DNA from: SW132 sp038150125
Lineage (GTDB): Bacteria; Bacteroidota; Rhodothermia; Balneolales; Balneolaceae
Assembly (NCBI RefSeq): GCF_038150125.1
Contig: NZ_JBBVMF010000016.1
Location: 62,001-126,000 of the forward strand
DNA length: 64,000 bases
Direction of reading: 5' to 3'
In this document: positions 46,499-55,632 of the stretch, in pieces
How positions within the stretch are numbered: position 1 is the stretch's first letter
Layout of the letters: each line of letters opens with the position of its first letter
The notes under the pieces: model-generated
Database searches by the model: none
Told to the model about the DNA's origin: nothing
The model's input: the letters and a program-made list of their open reading frames with translations, nothing else
Program-made: the position numbers and the translations under genes

Positions 46499-47443
46499 AT
46501 GGTTAATAATCGATTTATTAAAGTTCAGGATAAATGGGTGGTGATTGCTGCATGTTTTATGTTATCATTCCTATCTGCAGATGCCTTATGTGCTCAGGAA
46601 GTATTTAACCTGTATCCCGGTGCAATTCCCAATTCAAAAAGCAGTGACCTGTCGGAGTCTGATACCGAACTAACATCGGGCGTATTTCGTGAAGTGATTA
46701 CCCCCACCCTTGAAGTATTTTTACCGGAAAAAGATAACGCTACTGGTGCGGCCGTTGTGATTTGTCCAGGTGGCGGCTATAGTGTGGTTGTGTATGAGAG
46801 TGAAGGAGTAACTACCGCCAAAGAATTTGCAAAAAATGGAGTGACTGCATTTGTTTTGAAGTACCGGCTGCCGCGGGATGCCACCATGGAGAACAAAACA
46901 ATAGGTCCTTTACAGGATGCACAGCAAGCCATAAAATCGGTTAGGGAAGATGCAGATAAATGGGAAATTGATGAAGATAAAATAGGTATTATGGGATTTT
47001 CGGCCGGAGGACATCTGGCGTCAATGGCTGCAACATATTTTGAAAAAGCGCTCATCCCCAATGAGAAGAATACCAGCCTGCGACCTGATTTCCAGATTTT
47101 GATTTATCCCGTCATTAGTATGCGGGATGATCTGACCCATTCGGGGTCACGTAACAATTTGTTGGGCAGGTCTCCTTTGAGAGAATATGTAAATGCATAT
47201 TCAAATGAGCTGCAAGTAACTGAGCAGACACCTCCTGCCTACATCACCCATACCGGAGATGATGATCTTGTAATTGTAGATAACAGCATCGATTATTATG
47301 AGAGTTTGCAGCGCAACAGCGTGCCTGTGGAATTACACCTTTATCCCAAAGGGGGACATGGATTTGTATTATCGCAACCAACCAGCGAGTGGATGGCGCC
47401 AATTTTTAAGTGGATGACAAATGCCGGATGGATCGGTCTTTGA
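46499..47443 (+). CDS. Exported alpha/beta-hydrolase, probable acetyl (xylan) esterase
   Basis: The protein has 314 residues with a signal peptide ending near SADALCAQ. It has an alpha/beta-hydrolase fold of the acetyl esterase/BD-FAE-like type. The oxyanion region is VVICPGGGYSVVVYE, the nucleophile is Ser168 in GFSAGGH, the acid Asp lies in HTGDDDLVIVDNS, and His287 lies in KGGHGFVL. Xylan is often O-acetylated, and such genes sit beside GH10/GH43/GH115 genes. Removing acetyl groups would open the chain to the glycosidases; substrate is inferred from context. It lies 238 bp after the GH115 gene, where a GC-rich partial hairpin (~46329-46374) is visible. Confidence 0.85.
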   Translation: MVNNRFIKVQDKWVVIAACFMLSFLSADALCAQEVFNLYPGAIPNSKSSDLSESDTELTSGVFREVITPTLEVFLPEKDNATGAAVVICPGGGYSVVVYESEGVTTAKEFAKNGVTAFVLKYRLPRDATMENKTIGPLQDAQQAIKSVREDADKWEIDEDKIGIMGFSAGGHLASMAATYFEKALIPNEKNTSLRPDFQILIYPVISMRDDLTHSGSRNNLLGRSPLREYVNAYSNELQVTEQTPPAYITHTGDDDLVIVDNSIDYYESLQRNSVPVELHLYPKGGHGFVLSQPTSEWMAPIFKWMTNAGWIGL

Positions 47444-47547
47444 TATGAAACTTACATCTGTTGTGAAATAAAACTAATACCATCCATTTAATACGCCAAG
47501 GAAAGGAATCAATTAAAAATCATTTCGACTAAAGGATCAATACTACC

Positions 47548-49485
47548 ATGAGAATATTAATATTTTTATTGAGTCTGATGATGGCATCAGTCACATATTC
47601 ACAAACTCCAATGACGGTATCCAGTCCTGATGGGAATCTTGAAATAGCTGTATCAGTAGACAACGGCAATCCGGTCTATTCAGTTACCTACAACGGGAAA
47701 ACGATGCTTGAAAACTCTCCGCTCGGATTGGTGACCAATGAAGGGGATTTCAGGTCTGATATGAGTTTTGCGGCATCAACGACCGGTGAGGTCAGCAAGG
47801 AATATACTCAGAGGAAAATCAAGCAGTCCTTTGTCGAATATCATGCCAATACGTTAAACGTTATTCTGGAAAATGAAGCCGAAAAACAGATTTCGGTCCT
47901 TTTCCAGGTAAGCAATAATGACATCGCGTTTAGGTATGAATTTCCCGTCTGGGGTGAAACCAGGGCTGCCGTAGTTGAGCGGGAAACCACCGGTTTCAAG
48001 TTCCCAGCCTCAACAACAAGTTTTCTTTCCCCGATGATGACACCTATGACCGGCTTTGCTCGTACCGCACCCAGCTATGAAAATGGGTATGTAGCCGATG
48101 AACCCATTGAGAATACCAATGCTGACTATGGATATGTTTATCCGGGGCTATTCAAGATAGGAGACAGCGGTTGGGTGCTGCTTTCGGAAACCGGAGTTGG
48201 AAGCAATTACAATGCCTCGCATCTGAGCAGCTACAATGATGGAATTTTTACGGTTGAATATCCCAGTGCTGAACAAAATAATGGCTTCGGTAGTACTGGT
48301 GCACAAATCGGTCTTCCGGGTGTAACTCCCTGGCGTACCATTACGGTTGGAGAGACACTGAAACCGATTGTTGAAACAACCATCTCATGGGATGTGGTTG
48401 AGCCTCTTTATGAGCCTTCCCAGTCATATGATTTTGGGCGTGGTACCTGGAGCTGGATTATCTGGCAGGATAGCAGCATGAATTTTGAAGATCAGGTGAC
48501 CTACATAGATTTAGCAGCTGCAATGAATTATGAATTCATTCTGATTGATGCATGGTGGGATGAAAATATCGGCTACAATAAGATTGAAGAGCTAATACGA
48601 TATGCACGCTCGAAAGGCGTTGGCGTATTTCTTTGGTATAATTCCAATGGAGTCGTAAATGACGCTCCGCAGACACCCAGAGACAAGATGCACACATCGA
48701 TCGCTCGAAAAAAGGAGATGAAATGGCTGCAGGATATGGGAGTAAAAGGTATAAAAGTAGATTTCATGGGTGGGGACAAACAAACTACGATGCGTCTCTA
48801 TGAGAATATCCTATCAGACGCTAATGATCATGGACTGCAGGTTATTTTCCACGGGACGACCCTTCCCCGCGGTTGGGAACGGATGTATCCTAATTTTGTA
48901 GGAAACGAGGCCGTTCTGGCATCAGAAATGCTTGTCTTTGTTGAGGACGTTCGCCAAAAAGAAGCGTTCTATGCATCATTACATCCATTTATAAGAAATT
49001 CAGTAGCAAGCATGGAGTTTGGCGGCGTTGTGCTGAACGACTATCTAAACAAAGGAAATGAGCAGGGCCAGAAACGGCAGACCACCGATGCGTTTCAATT
49101 GGCAACAGGTATTCTTTTTCAAAGCCCTGTACAGATGTTTGCACTGACGCCCAATAACCTGCATGATGTACCGGAGTTTGAATTGAATTTCATGCGCAAT
49201 ATACCAACGACATGGGATGAAACAATTTTTATTGATGGTTACCCGGGTAAGTTTACAGTGCTCGCCCGTCGCCATGGACAAAAATGGTACATAGCCGGTG
49301 TAAATGCTGAAAGATCCGCAAAAAGACTATCGCTTCAGTTACCTATGGTTGCGGGGCAAGAAGTGGCGATGTATAACGATGACAGTGATAAAGAGACATA
49401 TATGGAACAGGTTGAAGTTCCTGAGGATGGAGAAATTTCAATTACAATTCAGCCCAATGGTGGCTTTGTGATAATTAATCGATGA
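47548..49485 (+). CDS. GH97 family glycoside hydrolase, retaining alpha-galactosidase-like
   Basis: The protein has 645 residues with a signal peptide (LIFLLSLMMASVTYSQ). The N-terminal GH97 beta-sandwich starts MTVSSPDGNLEIAVSVDNGN. The barrel contains RGTWSWIIWQDSSMNFEDQ and NYEFILIDAWWDENIG. Asp405 in KGIKVDFMGG is at the nucleophile position of retaining GH97 alpha-galactosidases, rather than the Glu set of inverting SusB-type glucosidases. The C-terminal beta domain ends VVIINR-like (GGFVIINR). It may remove alpha-galactose or beta-L-arabinopyranose-type caps from complex xylan. The stop is one base before the open frame of the next gene. Confidence 0.93.
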   Translation: MRILIFLLSLMMASVTYSQTPMTVSSPDGNLEIAVSVDNGNPVYSVTYNGKTMLENSPLGLVTNEGDFRSDMSFAASTTGEVSKEYTQRKIKQSFVEYHANTLNVILENEAEKQISVLFQVSNNDIAFRYEFPVWGETRAAVVERETTGFKFPASTTSFLSPMMTPMTGFARTAPSYENGYVADEPIENTNADYGYVYPGLFKIGDSGWVLLSETGVGSNYNASHLSSYNDGIFTVEYPSAEQNNGFGSTGAQIGLPGVTPWRTITVGETLKPIVETTISWDVVEPLYEPSQSYDFGRGTWSWIIWQDSSMNFEDQVTYIDLAAAMNYEFILIDAWWDENIGYNKIEELIRYARSKGVGVFLWYNSNGVVNDAPQTPRDKMHTSIARKKEMKWLQDMGVKGIKVDFMGGDKQTTMRLYENILSDANDHGLQVIFHGTTLPRGWERMYPNFVGNEAVLASEMLVFVEDVRQKEAFYASLHPFIRNSVASMEFGGVVLNDYLNKGNEQGQKRQTTDAFQLATGILFQSPVQMFALTPNNLHDVPEFELNFMRNIPTTWDETIFIDGYPGKFTVLARRHGQKWYIAGVNAERSAKRLSLQLPMVAGQEVAMYNDDSDKETYMEQVEVPEDGEISITIQPNGGFVIINR

Positions 49486-49486
49486 T

Positions 49487-52400
49487 ATGGTAATAGTGTC
49501 TGATATAGGTGACAGTGTGGTGGGTATGGCGTACAGAGATTGCCGTCCTGGAAATTGTGCCAGAGGCCTCTCTTTTATGCACGTGATATTTCTCTGTTTT
49601 CTATTGACCGGTTGCTCATCACGAAAACAAGTGGAACTTCAATGGAATCAGGAAGATGGATATCGATGGGCAGAAATTGACACGGGCAGATCTGATGAAC
49701 CCGGTTTTAATCGTGTGAATGCATCAGAAACGGGGATTAATTTTTCGAATCACATTTCTAAAGAAGATATTGCCAGGAACCATCACTACCTGAATGGTTC
49801 TGGAGTAGCTACGGCAGATGTGGACGGTGACGGACGTATGGATCTCTATTTGGCACAGCTGGATGGCCCCAACAGGCTCTACAAAAATCTTGGTGGCTTT
49901 TCCTTTAAGGAAATAACTGATTCAGCCGGGGTTGCCCATGAGGGATATTATTCCGCCGGCGTCGTATTTGCCGATGTCGACAATGATAGTGATCCTGATC
50001 TCCTGATATCGTCGTACCACAAAGGGATTAGCCTGTACCTTAATAACGGGCAGGGCCAATTTGAGATGAGTGCGCAAAACAGTTTCAACACCACACAAAA
50101 GAAAGGTAATACCACCCTTGCATTGGCGGATATTGACGGAGATGGTGATCTGGATCTCTATGTCACTAATTATCGTGAACGTTCTGTAGATGATGTGATG
50201 CAGCTTGATGAGCTTAAATGGGAGAACACCATAAATAAGGAAAGCTCACCGAGCGGGGATGAATACACGCTTATACCTCCTTTTGATGATTATTACACGC
50301 TGATTCCCCATGGAGAGGAGGGCAAACGTCCGGCACGACAAGAGATCGGTGAGAAAGACCAGTTGTTTATTAATGATGGATCTGGAGGATTTACGGAAGT
50401 AAACAATTTGGACAATCATTTTTTAGATAGCCAGGGAAACCCGGCCGGATTGAGACGTGATTGGGGCCTGGCGGCTAAATTTCAGGATCTAAATGACGAC
50501 GGGCTGCCTGATCTGTTTGTAGCTAATGACTTTTGGACACGAGACCGGATCTGGATCAACCAGGGAGAGGGAGTATTCAAAGCAGCTGACCCTAATATGG
50601 TTAGCAATTTAAGCTTTTCGTCGATGGCCGTAGACTTTTCTGACATTAACCGGGATGGTGCGGTTGATTTTTTTGTGACGGAAATGCTCAGTAAGGTCCA
50701 TGAAAGGCGCCTCCGCCAGCAGACTTCAGAGCCGTTTCCGGGTATCAGATTTGATGCGGACCGGGATCCGCAATACAATCGCAACTCAATGTACCTGAAC
50801 CGCGGGGACAATACCTTTGCTGAGATTGCCTATTTCAGCGGTTTGGAAGCCAGTGAGTGGTCCTGGGCCACCCGGTTTTTGGATGTAGATTTAGATGGTT
50901 ATGAAGATTTGCTGATCACTACCGGATTTGCGTATGATGTGCTGGACCTCGACACACAACAGGCGATGAACCGGAGATACAGCGAGACGGGCGAACAGTC
51001 AATGGGTCATATTATAAATTATCCATCTTTAGAATTGCCGAACCAGGCTTTCCGCAACAATGGCGACCTGACTTTTTCTGAAAAAAGCGGCGAATGGGGG
51101 TTTGGAGGCCTGGATATTTCTCACGGCATGGCTGTCGCAGATTTTGATCAGGATGGTGATCTGGATGTAGTTCTGAATCGATTAAACGATACAGCCACTG
51201 TCTTTGAAAATCGTTCTGATGCACCAAGAATCGCTATTCGCCTCGTGTCATCTCCCGAAAACAGATCGATTATTGGTTCTACACTCAAACTTACCGGTGG
51301 ACCGGTAACACAGAAAAAGCAGATAACCGCCGGTGGTGATTACCTGTCAGGTTCGGAAGAGATGATCGCATTTGCCGCGGATCTTTTCAACCCCGATCAT
51401 AAATTGATGATCAACTGGCCAAATGGAAAGCGCACCAGTATTGACAGCTTAAGGGCTAACCGCATTTATGAAATTCAGGATCCACAAACTGTGGAAACTG
51501 AGTATCCTTCTACATCACCTATGGAATCACTGTTTCAAGATATTTCTGCATCCATTGACCACACTCACCAAGAGTCATCTTTTGATGATTTTCAAATACA
51601 GCCATTGTTGCCCTATCATCTGAGTCGGCTGGGTCCGGGTTTATCGTGGATTGATTATGACCGCGATGGAGATGACGACCTCTTTATAGCAGCCGGTCGG
51701 GGCCAACCCATCGGTATTTATCAGAATGACGGCAGCGGAAATTTCGAGCCCGTTACACTTGGTAACATAAGCCGTCAGGCACCCGGCGACCAAACCATGG
51801 TGCTTGGATGGGAAGCTGCAGGGGGGACGCAATTGATGGTTGGCAGTGCTAACTACGAACAGGGTAGTGAGCAGGTACCATCAGCATATGGTTATACCAT
51901 TGAGGGAGAACAAACACTTGCCGACGGTCTGGAAGGAGTCTATTCTACAACAGGCCCCATGGCCGCAGCCGATTATGACGCCGATGGTGACCTTGACCTT
52001 TTTGTCGGCGGCCGGTTTATTCCTGGCAGGTATCCTCAGAACGCCAACTCAAGGATGTTCACCAATAACGACGGGTCGTTTCAGCTCGACAAAGAAAATT
52101 CTAAAGTTTTAGAAGAGATTGGCCTTGTGACCAGTGCTGTTTTTTCTGATTACGATCTTGATGGAGATCCCGATCTGATCGTGGCTACAGAATGGGGATC
52201 TATCAAATTATTTCAAAACCAGCAGGGGAACTTCCGGGACGTAACGCAGTCCGCCGGTCTGGAGCAGTACAAAGGTTGGTGGAACGGGATTGCCACGGGC
52301 GACTTCAATAACGATGGGCTCCCCGATATTGTCGCTACGAATATTGGCAAAAATTCTCCCTATCAGCTCAATACCGGCCAACCACTCAAGATGTTTTATC

Positions 52401-53251
52401 AGGACTTCAACAATGATAGCCGGGTAGACATTATTGAAGCTTATCATCATCCGCAAAAAGATAGCTATGTTCCCCGTCGACGTCCGTTCGCTTTTGGGTC
52501 TATAGGCGAAACGATGCTGAAAAATGTGTATAGTTATCGCGATTTTGCTAACGCTACTCTTCAGGATCTTCTTTGGACTGATACTGAAAACATCCCATCT
52601 AAAGAGCTAAATAGAGTGGAGCAAATGGTATTTATGAATGAAGGGGGGACGTTTTCCGGGTACCCATTACCGGCAGAGGCACAGTTTTCAGCTGCATTTT
52701 CAGTAAATGTGGCCGATTATGATAATGATGGTAAAGAAGACCTGTTTCTGAGCCAAAATCTTTTTTCCGTTCGCCCCTTGTTGCCTCGATTTGACGCTGG
52801 TAGAGGCCTTTGGTTAAGAGGTGATGGAAATGGTGGTTTTACTGCTATCCCGGGTCATATAAGTGGCATTAACATATACGGTGAACAGCGCGGAGCAGCC
52901 TTAGCTGATATTGATATGGATGGCCGGGTTGATCTTGCGGTTGGTCAGAATGATGGGCCTACACGATTATTTGTTAACCGTACTGAATCACCCGGATTAC
53001 GTGTACGGCTGATAGGCCCTCCGGAAAACAGAAATGCCTTTGGGTCCAGTCTCAGGCTGGTTTATGTAGATGGCCAAAAAGGTCCGCGTCGGGAAATCCA
53101 GGCAGGGTCCGGGTATTGGTCGCAAAACAGCGCTTCGCAGGTCATGGGACGTGCTCAAAATGTAGCAGCTATTGAAGTTTTCTGGTTTGATGGTACCAAG
53201 CAAAACATAGATGTAAAAGATGGTCAATTAAACTATGTGATTGGGCAATAG
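49487..53251 (+). CDS. Large FG-GAP/VCBS and ASPIC/UnbV lipoprotein (second)
   Basis: The protein has 1254 residues. The frame opens at 49487, one base after the GH97 stop; the ATG at 49526 gives a better lipoprotein signal ending in LLTGC. The mature start VELQWNQEDGYRWAEID parallels the first VCBS protein. Calcium-loop repeats include DVDGDGRMDLY, DIDGDGDLDLY, DLNDDGLPDLF, DFDQDGDLDVV, DYDLDGDPDLI, DFNNDGLPDIV and DYDNDGKEDLF. Two ASPIC/UnbV domains occur, at ~610-680 and at the C-terminus (IQAGSGYWSQNSASQVMG). It closes the enzyme operon. A surface scaffold or glycan-binding role is inferred from location and lipid anchor. Confidence 0.85.
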   Translation: MVIVSDIGDSVVGMAYRDCRPGNCARGLSFMHVIFLCFLLTGCSSRKQVELQWNQEDGYRWAEIDTGRSDEPGFNRVNASETGINFSNHISKEDIARNHHYLNGSGVATADVDGDGRMDLYLAQLDGPNRLYKNLGGFSFKEITDSAGVAHEGYYSAGVVFADVDNDSDPDLLISSYHKGISLYLNNGQGQFEMSAQNSFNTTQKKGNTTLALADIDGDGDLDLYVTNYRERSVDDVMQLDELKWENTINKESSPSGDEYTLIPPFDDYYTLIPHGEEGKRPARQEIGEKDQLFINDGSGGFTEVNNLDNHFLDSQGNPAGLRRDWGLAAKFQDLNDDGLPDLFVANDFWTRDRIWINQGEGVFKAADPNMVSNLSFSSMAVDFSDINRDGAVDFFVTEMLSKVHERRLRQQTSEPFPGIRFDADRDPQYNRNSMYLNRGDNTFAEIAYFSGLEASEWSWATRFLDVDLDGYEDLLITTGFAYDVLDLDTQQAMNRRYSETGEQSMGHIINYPSLELPNQAFRNNGDLTFSEKSGEWGFGGLDISHGMAVADFDQDGDLDVVLNRLNDTATVFENRSDAPRIAIRLVSSPENRSIIGSTLKLTGGPVTQKKQITAGGDYLSGSEEMIAFAADLFNPDHKLMINWPNGKRTSIDSLRANRIYEIQDPQTVETEYPSTSPMESLFQDISASIDHTHQESSFDDFQIQPLLPYHLSRLGPGLSWIDYDRDGDDDLFIAAGRGQPIGIYQNDGSGNFEPVTLGNISRQAPGDQTMVLGWEAAGGTQLMVGSANYEQGSEQVPSAYGYTIEGEQTLADGLEGVYSTTGPMAAADYDADGDLDLFVGGRFIPGRYPQNANSRMFTNNDGSFQLDKENSKVLEEIGLVTSAVFSDYDLDGDPDLIVATEWGSIKLFQNQQGNFRDVTQSAGLEQYKGWWNGIATGDFNNDGLPDIVATNIGKNSPYQLNTGQPLKMFYQDFNNDSRVDIIEAYHHPQKDSYVPRRRPFAFGSIGETMLKNVYSYRDFANATLQDLLWTDTENIPSKELNRVEQMVFMNEGGTFSGYPLPAEAQFSAAFSVNVADYDNDGKEDLFLSQNLFSVRPLLPRFDAGRGLWLRGDGNGGFTAIPGHISGINIYGEQRGAALADIDMDGRVDLAVGQNDGPTRLFVNRTESPGLRVRLIGPPENRNAFGSSLRLVYVDGQKGPRREIQAGSGYWSQNSASQVMGRAQNVAAIEVFWFDGTKQNIDVKDGQLNYVIGQ

Positions 53252-53314
53252 TCAAGTAAATTGTTGCCACCCTAAACGTTTAAGCTATACAAATAGATCT
53301 AAATCTAACATAAT

Positions 53315-53737
53315 ATGAAAATGAAGAATAAATCTTTTTTTGCACTCCTATTAACAATAGCCGCAGTTATTACTCTGCACGCTTGTGCCGGCATGGGCAC
53401 TATGAGAGGGGATAATGTCAGAGTCTATAATGAAACCGTAGATAAAATGGTTGATATTACTGAGAGAGCCATCCGAAGTAATAGTTATAGTATTATTAGT
53501 ATCGAACAGAGAAATCAGGCCAACCAAAGAACGATAATCAGGTTTGCCAAAAGATCAACTGCCGGTCAACAAATGGTAAGCTCAATGCAGGCATCTGTCT
53601 TTTTGGCGAAAGTAGACACTGCAAATGCTGTTGAAGTACAAGTGAATAACCCCAAATACAACTACGGAACCCCCACAGACCAACGGATAGACTATGCAGA
53701 AATGCTGTTCACGGAGATAGATAAGCTGCTTGAATAA
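53315..53737 (+). CDS. Small lipoprotein (DUF3568-like)
   Basis: The protein has 140 residues with a lipoprotein signal (FFALLLTIAAVITLHAC). The mature part alternates a helix (VYNETVDKMVDITERAIRSN) and strands (ISIEQRNQANQRTIIRFAKR, VEVQVNNPKYNYGTP), and ends in a helix EMLFTEIDKLLE. This pattern resembles DUF3568-type lipoproteins, whose function is unknown. It lies 63 bp after the second VCBS gene on the same strand, but nothing ties it to glycan use. No terminator is visible between them. Confidence 0.7.
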   Translation: MKMKNKSFFALLLTIAAVITLHACAGMGTMRGDNVRVYNETVDKMVDITERAIRSNSYSIISIEQRNQANQRTIIRFAKRSTAGQQMVSSMQASVFLAKVDTANAVEVQVNNPKYNYGTPTDQRIDYAEMLFTEIDKLLE

Positions 53738-54033
53738 ATATTTTCCTTGGCTGAATGCTAATTTTTTTGAGAATATCCTGCTATGTGGGCTGATAACTGC
53801 TTTAATCTGTAATAGGGGGCTATTTCATAGAGAATTTTTGCATAGCCTTATCATATCTTATCCGCAAAAAAATAGTCCATCAGATTCTATGTACAGAATA
53901 ATTTTCACCCACGAGTTCTGCAAAATTTCCTGACACGCTTTCTCATCTATCAAATTTTTATTTTTTGATAAACCTGATATGAATTTTGCCCATAACATAA
54001 AATTCACTTTGTGAGATATTCGGATCTATTATT

Positions 54034-54300
54034 GTGAAGAAAAGCTGGTTTACATACATCATCCGCTGTGCGGACGGTAGTTTGTATACCGGGAGTACCA
54101 ATCACGTGATCCGGCGCTGGTATCAGCATCGGGAGGGTCGAGGTGCCAAATATCTGCGGTCTCATGAACCGCGGGAAGTTGTGTTTGTTGAGCAGCATCC
54201 CGATCGTTCAGCAGCTTGCAAGAGGGAGTATGAGATTAAGCAGTTTTCAAAACGCGAGAAGGAAGTGTTGATACGACAGGTGGAAGGTGATTCGGCTTGA
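54034..54300 (+). CDS. GIY-YIG nuclease-superfamily protein (UPF0213/YhbQ-like)
   Basis: This 88-residue single-domain GIY-YIG protein contains the first strand WFTYIIRCADGSLYTGSTN, which corresponds to the GIY...YIG core. The Arg/His helix is VIRRWYQHREGRGAKYLRSH, and the metal-ligand Glu lies in KREYEIKQFSKREKEVLI. Members of this short family are thought to act on nucleic acids, and a few cut DNA, but the cellular role is not settled. It starts from a GTG at 54034, and no better start is seen. It stands alone before a copy of the inverted-repeat family. Confidence 0.88.
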   Translation: MKKSWFTYIIRCADGSLYTGSTNHVIRRWYQHREGRGAKYLRSHEPREVVFVEQHPDRSAACKREYEIKQFSKREKEVLIRQVEGDSA

Positions 54301-54350
54301 TGGTTTTCATCTTCTTGAAATCATCATGTCTTAGTGAACTCACTTTTTTT

Positions 54351-54422
54351 GCCACGAGGGCACAAGGACACATAGTGTCACTAAGGTTTTATGTTTTCAT
54401 ATCTTTCTGAACCTTGGCGGCC
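54351..54422. repeat. Imperfect inverted-repeat unit a (CACGAAGG/CCTTGGTG family)
   Basis: The left arm starts GCCACGAGGGCACAAGGACA and the right arm ends ACCTTGGCGGCC, complementary with mismatches. Same family as units at 59309, 59918 and 60004. It is the most diverged copy. Confidence 0.6.
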
Positions 54423-54434
54423 TTTTTTATTTCT

Positions 54435-54475
54435 CATTAGTAGTTTTGCAGAAAAAGTGTTTAATTCAAAAAAAG
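54435..54475 (+). repeat. Repeat tail, copy 1
   Basis: CATTAGTAGTTTTGCAGAAA, followed by AAGTGTTTAATTCAAAA. This is a close match to 60114-60152, and in both places it lies downstream of an inverted-repeat unit. Confidence 0.6.
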
Positions 54476-54723
54476 TTAAGTAACCAATCTGAAAATCTTA
54501 TTTAAACTAAATTCAAAAGGCACTTAGTAGCATTCATTTTTATTTTTGACAAAGAGAGCGGGGCATTAGGGTATCAGGTGGCGAGTGAAATTAAATGGCA
54601 ACATTTTTGGATTAGCTGGTCTTCTGTTAGTACTATTTTTTTGAAACCTCATCTATTTTCTTTCGTTTAATTCGTCGTTTTATCATTCATCACGATCTCA
54701 ATCCAAAAACTAACGGGCCGGCT

Positions 54724-55614
54724 ATGAAGCTTACACTTTCCAATATTTCGAAAACCTACAAGAATGGAGTGAAAGCTCTTGATGATGTCTCTATCGACAT
54801 CGAATCGGGCATGTTCGGGCTTTTGGGTCCCAATGGGGCCGGTAAATCAACGCTGATGCGCACGATTGCTACACTGCAGGCGCCCGACTCAGGGACGGCT
54901 TATCTGGATGACATCAATATTCTGAACGATAAACAAAGCCTCCGGAAAGTGCTGGGATATTTGCCGCAGGAATTTGGAGTCTATCCAAAGATGTCGGCCG
55001 AAGATCTGCTGCATTATTTTGCCCGCCTTAAGGGGATCTCCGATAAGAGTGAACGAACAAATATGGTAAATACCGCCCTTGAAGTAACCAACTTGACCGA
55101 GGTGAAAAACAAAAGTGTTGCCGGCTACTCTGGAGGGATGAAACAGCGGTTTGGAATCGCTCAGCTACTGCTAAACGACCCGAAACTTATTATTGTGGAT
55201 GAACCCACCGCCGGGCTTGATCCATCAGAACGGCATCGGTTTCTGAATGTGCTTCGCGAGATCGGAACCAATCACATCGTGATTTTCTCGACCCACATTG
55301 TAGATGACGTGAAGGAACTTTGTAATGATATGGCCATCATGAATGGTGGCCGGATATTGAGCCATCATACACCGGAAGAATCCGTAAAAGCTTTGAAAGG
55401 CCAAATCTGGACGAAAGTGATTGAGCGGGATGAGCTGGAAGACAATCAGGAAAAGTATAATATCATTTCATCCAACTTCAATCAGGACAATACCCTGAAC
55501 GTACGGGTTTACGGAATGGAGCAGCCTGATGAAACCTTCCACGCGAAAGAGCCTGATCTGGCAGATGTATATTTCGTCACTTTGCAGGAAGAGAAAGAAG
55601 TTGTAGCCGCCTAA
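54724..55614 (+). CDS. ABC transporter ATP-binding protein
   Basis: The protein has 296 residues. Walker A is GLLGPNGAGKSTLMR (~33-47), the Q-loop region is GYLPQEFGVYPKM, the signature is SGGMKQRFGIAQLLL, Walker B is KLIIVDEPTAGLDPSE, and the switch His is in IFSTHIVDDVKEL. This is the CcmA/NatA-like class that pairs with ABC-2 permeases. It lies 18 bp before a permease fused to an aminopeptidase, and the two should form one exporter or membrane-remodelling complex. The substrate is unknown. Confidence 0.93.
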   Translation: MKLTLSNISKTYKNGVKALDDVSIDIESGMFGLLGPNGAGKSTLMRTIATLQAPDSGTAYLDDINILNDKQSLRKVLGYLPQEFGVYPKMSAEDLLHYFARLKGISDKSERTNMVNTALEVTNLTEVKNKSVAGYSGGMKQRFGIAQLLLNDPKLIIVDEPTAGLDPSERHRFLNVLREIGTNHIVIFSTHIVDDVKELCNDMAIMNGGRILSHHTPEESVKALKGQIWTKVIERDELEDNQEKYNIISSNFNQDNTLNVRVYGMEQPDETFHAKEPDLADVYFVTLQEEKEVVAA

Positions 55615-55632
55615 TCAAAAAAATCATTCATC

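Larger units (their letters stand above)
54301..54723. other. Intergenic region with repeat unit a and its tail
   Basis: The 423-bp gap between the GIY-YIG and ABC ATPase genes holds one inverted-repeat unit and a ~40-bp conserved tail, annotated separately. The rest is AT-rich with no gene seen; the ABC promoter should lie in its 3' part. Confidence 0.4.

Noticed and set aside
53730..53933. 67-codon frame overlapping the end of the small lipoprotein gene
   Set aside because: Phe/Ile/Ser-rich reading of AT-rich sequence with no family features; likely chance.
53949..53970. AT-rich hairpin TATCAAA/TTTGATA
   Set aside because: The stem is short and AT-only in its core, so it is too weak to call a terminator.
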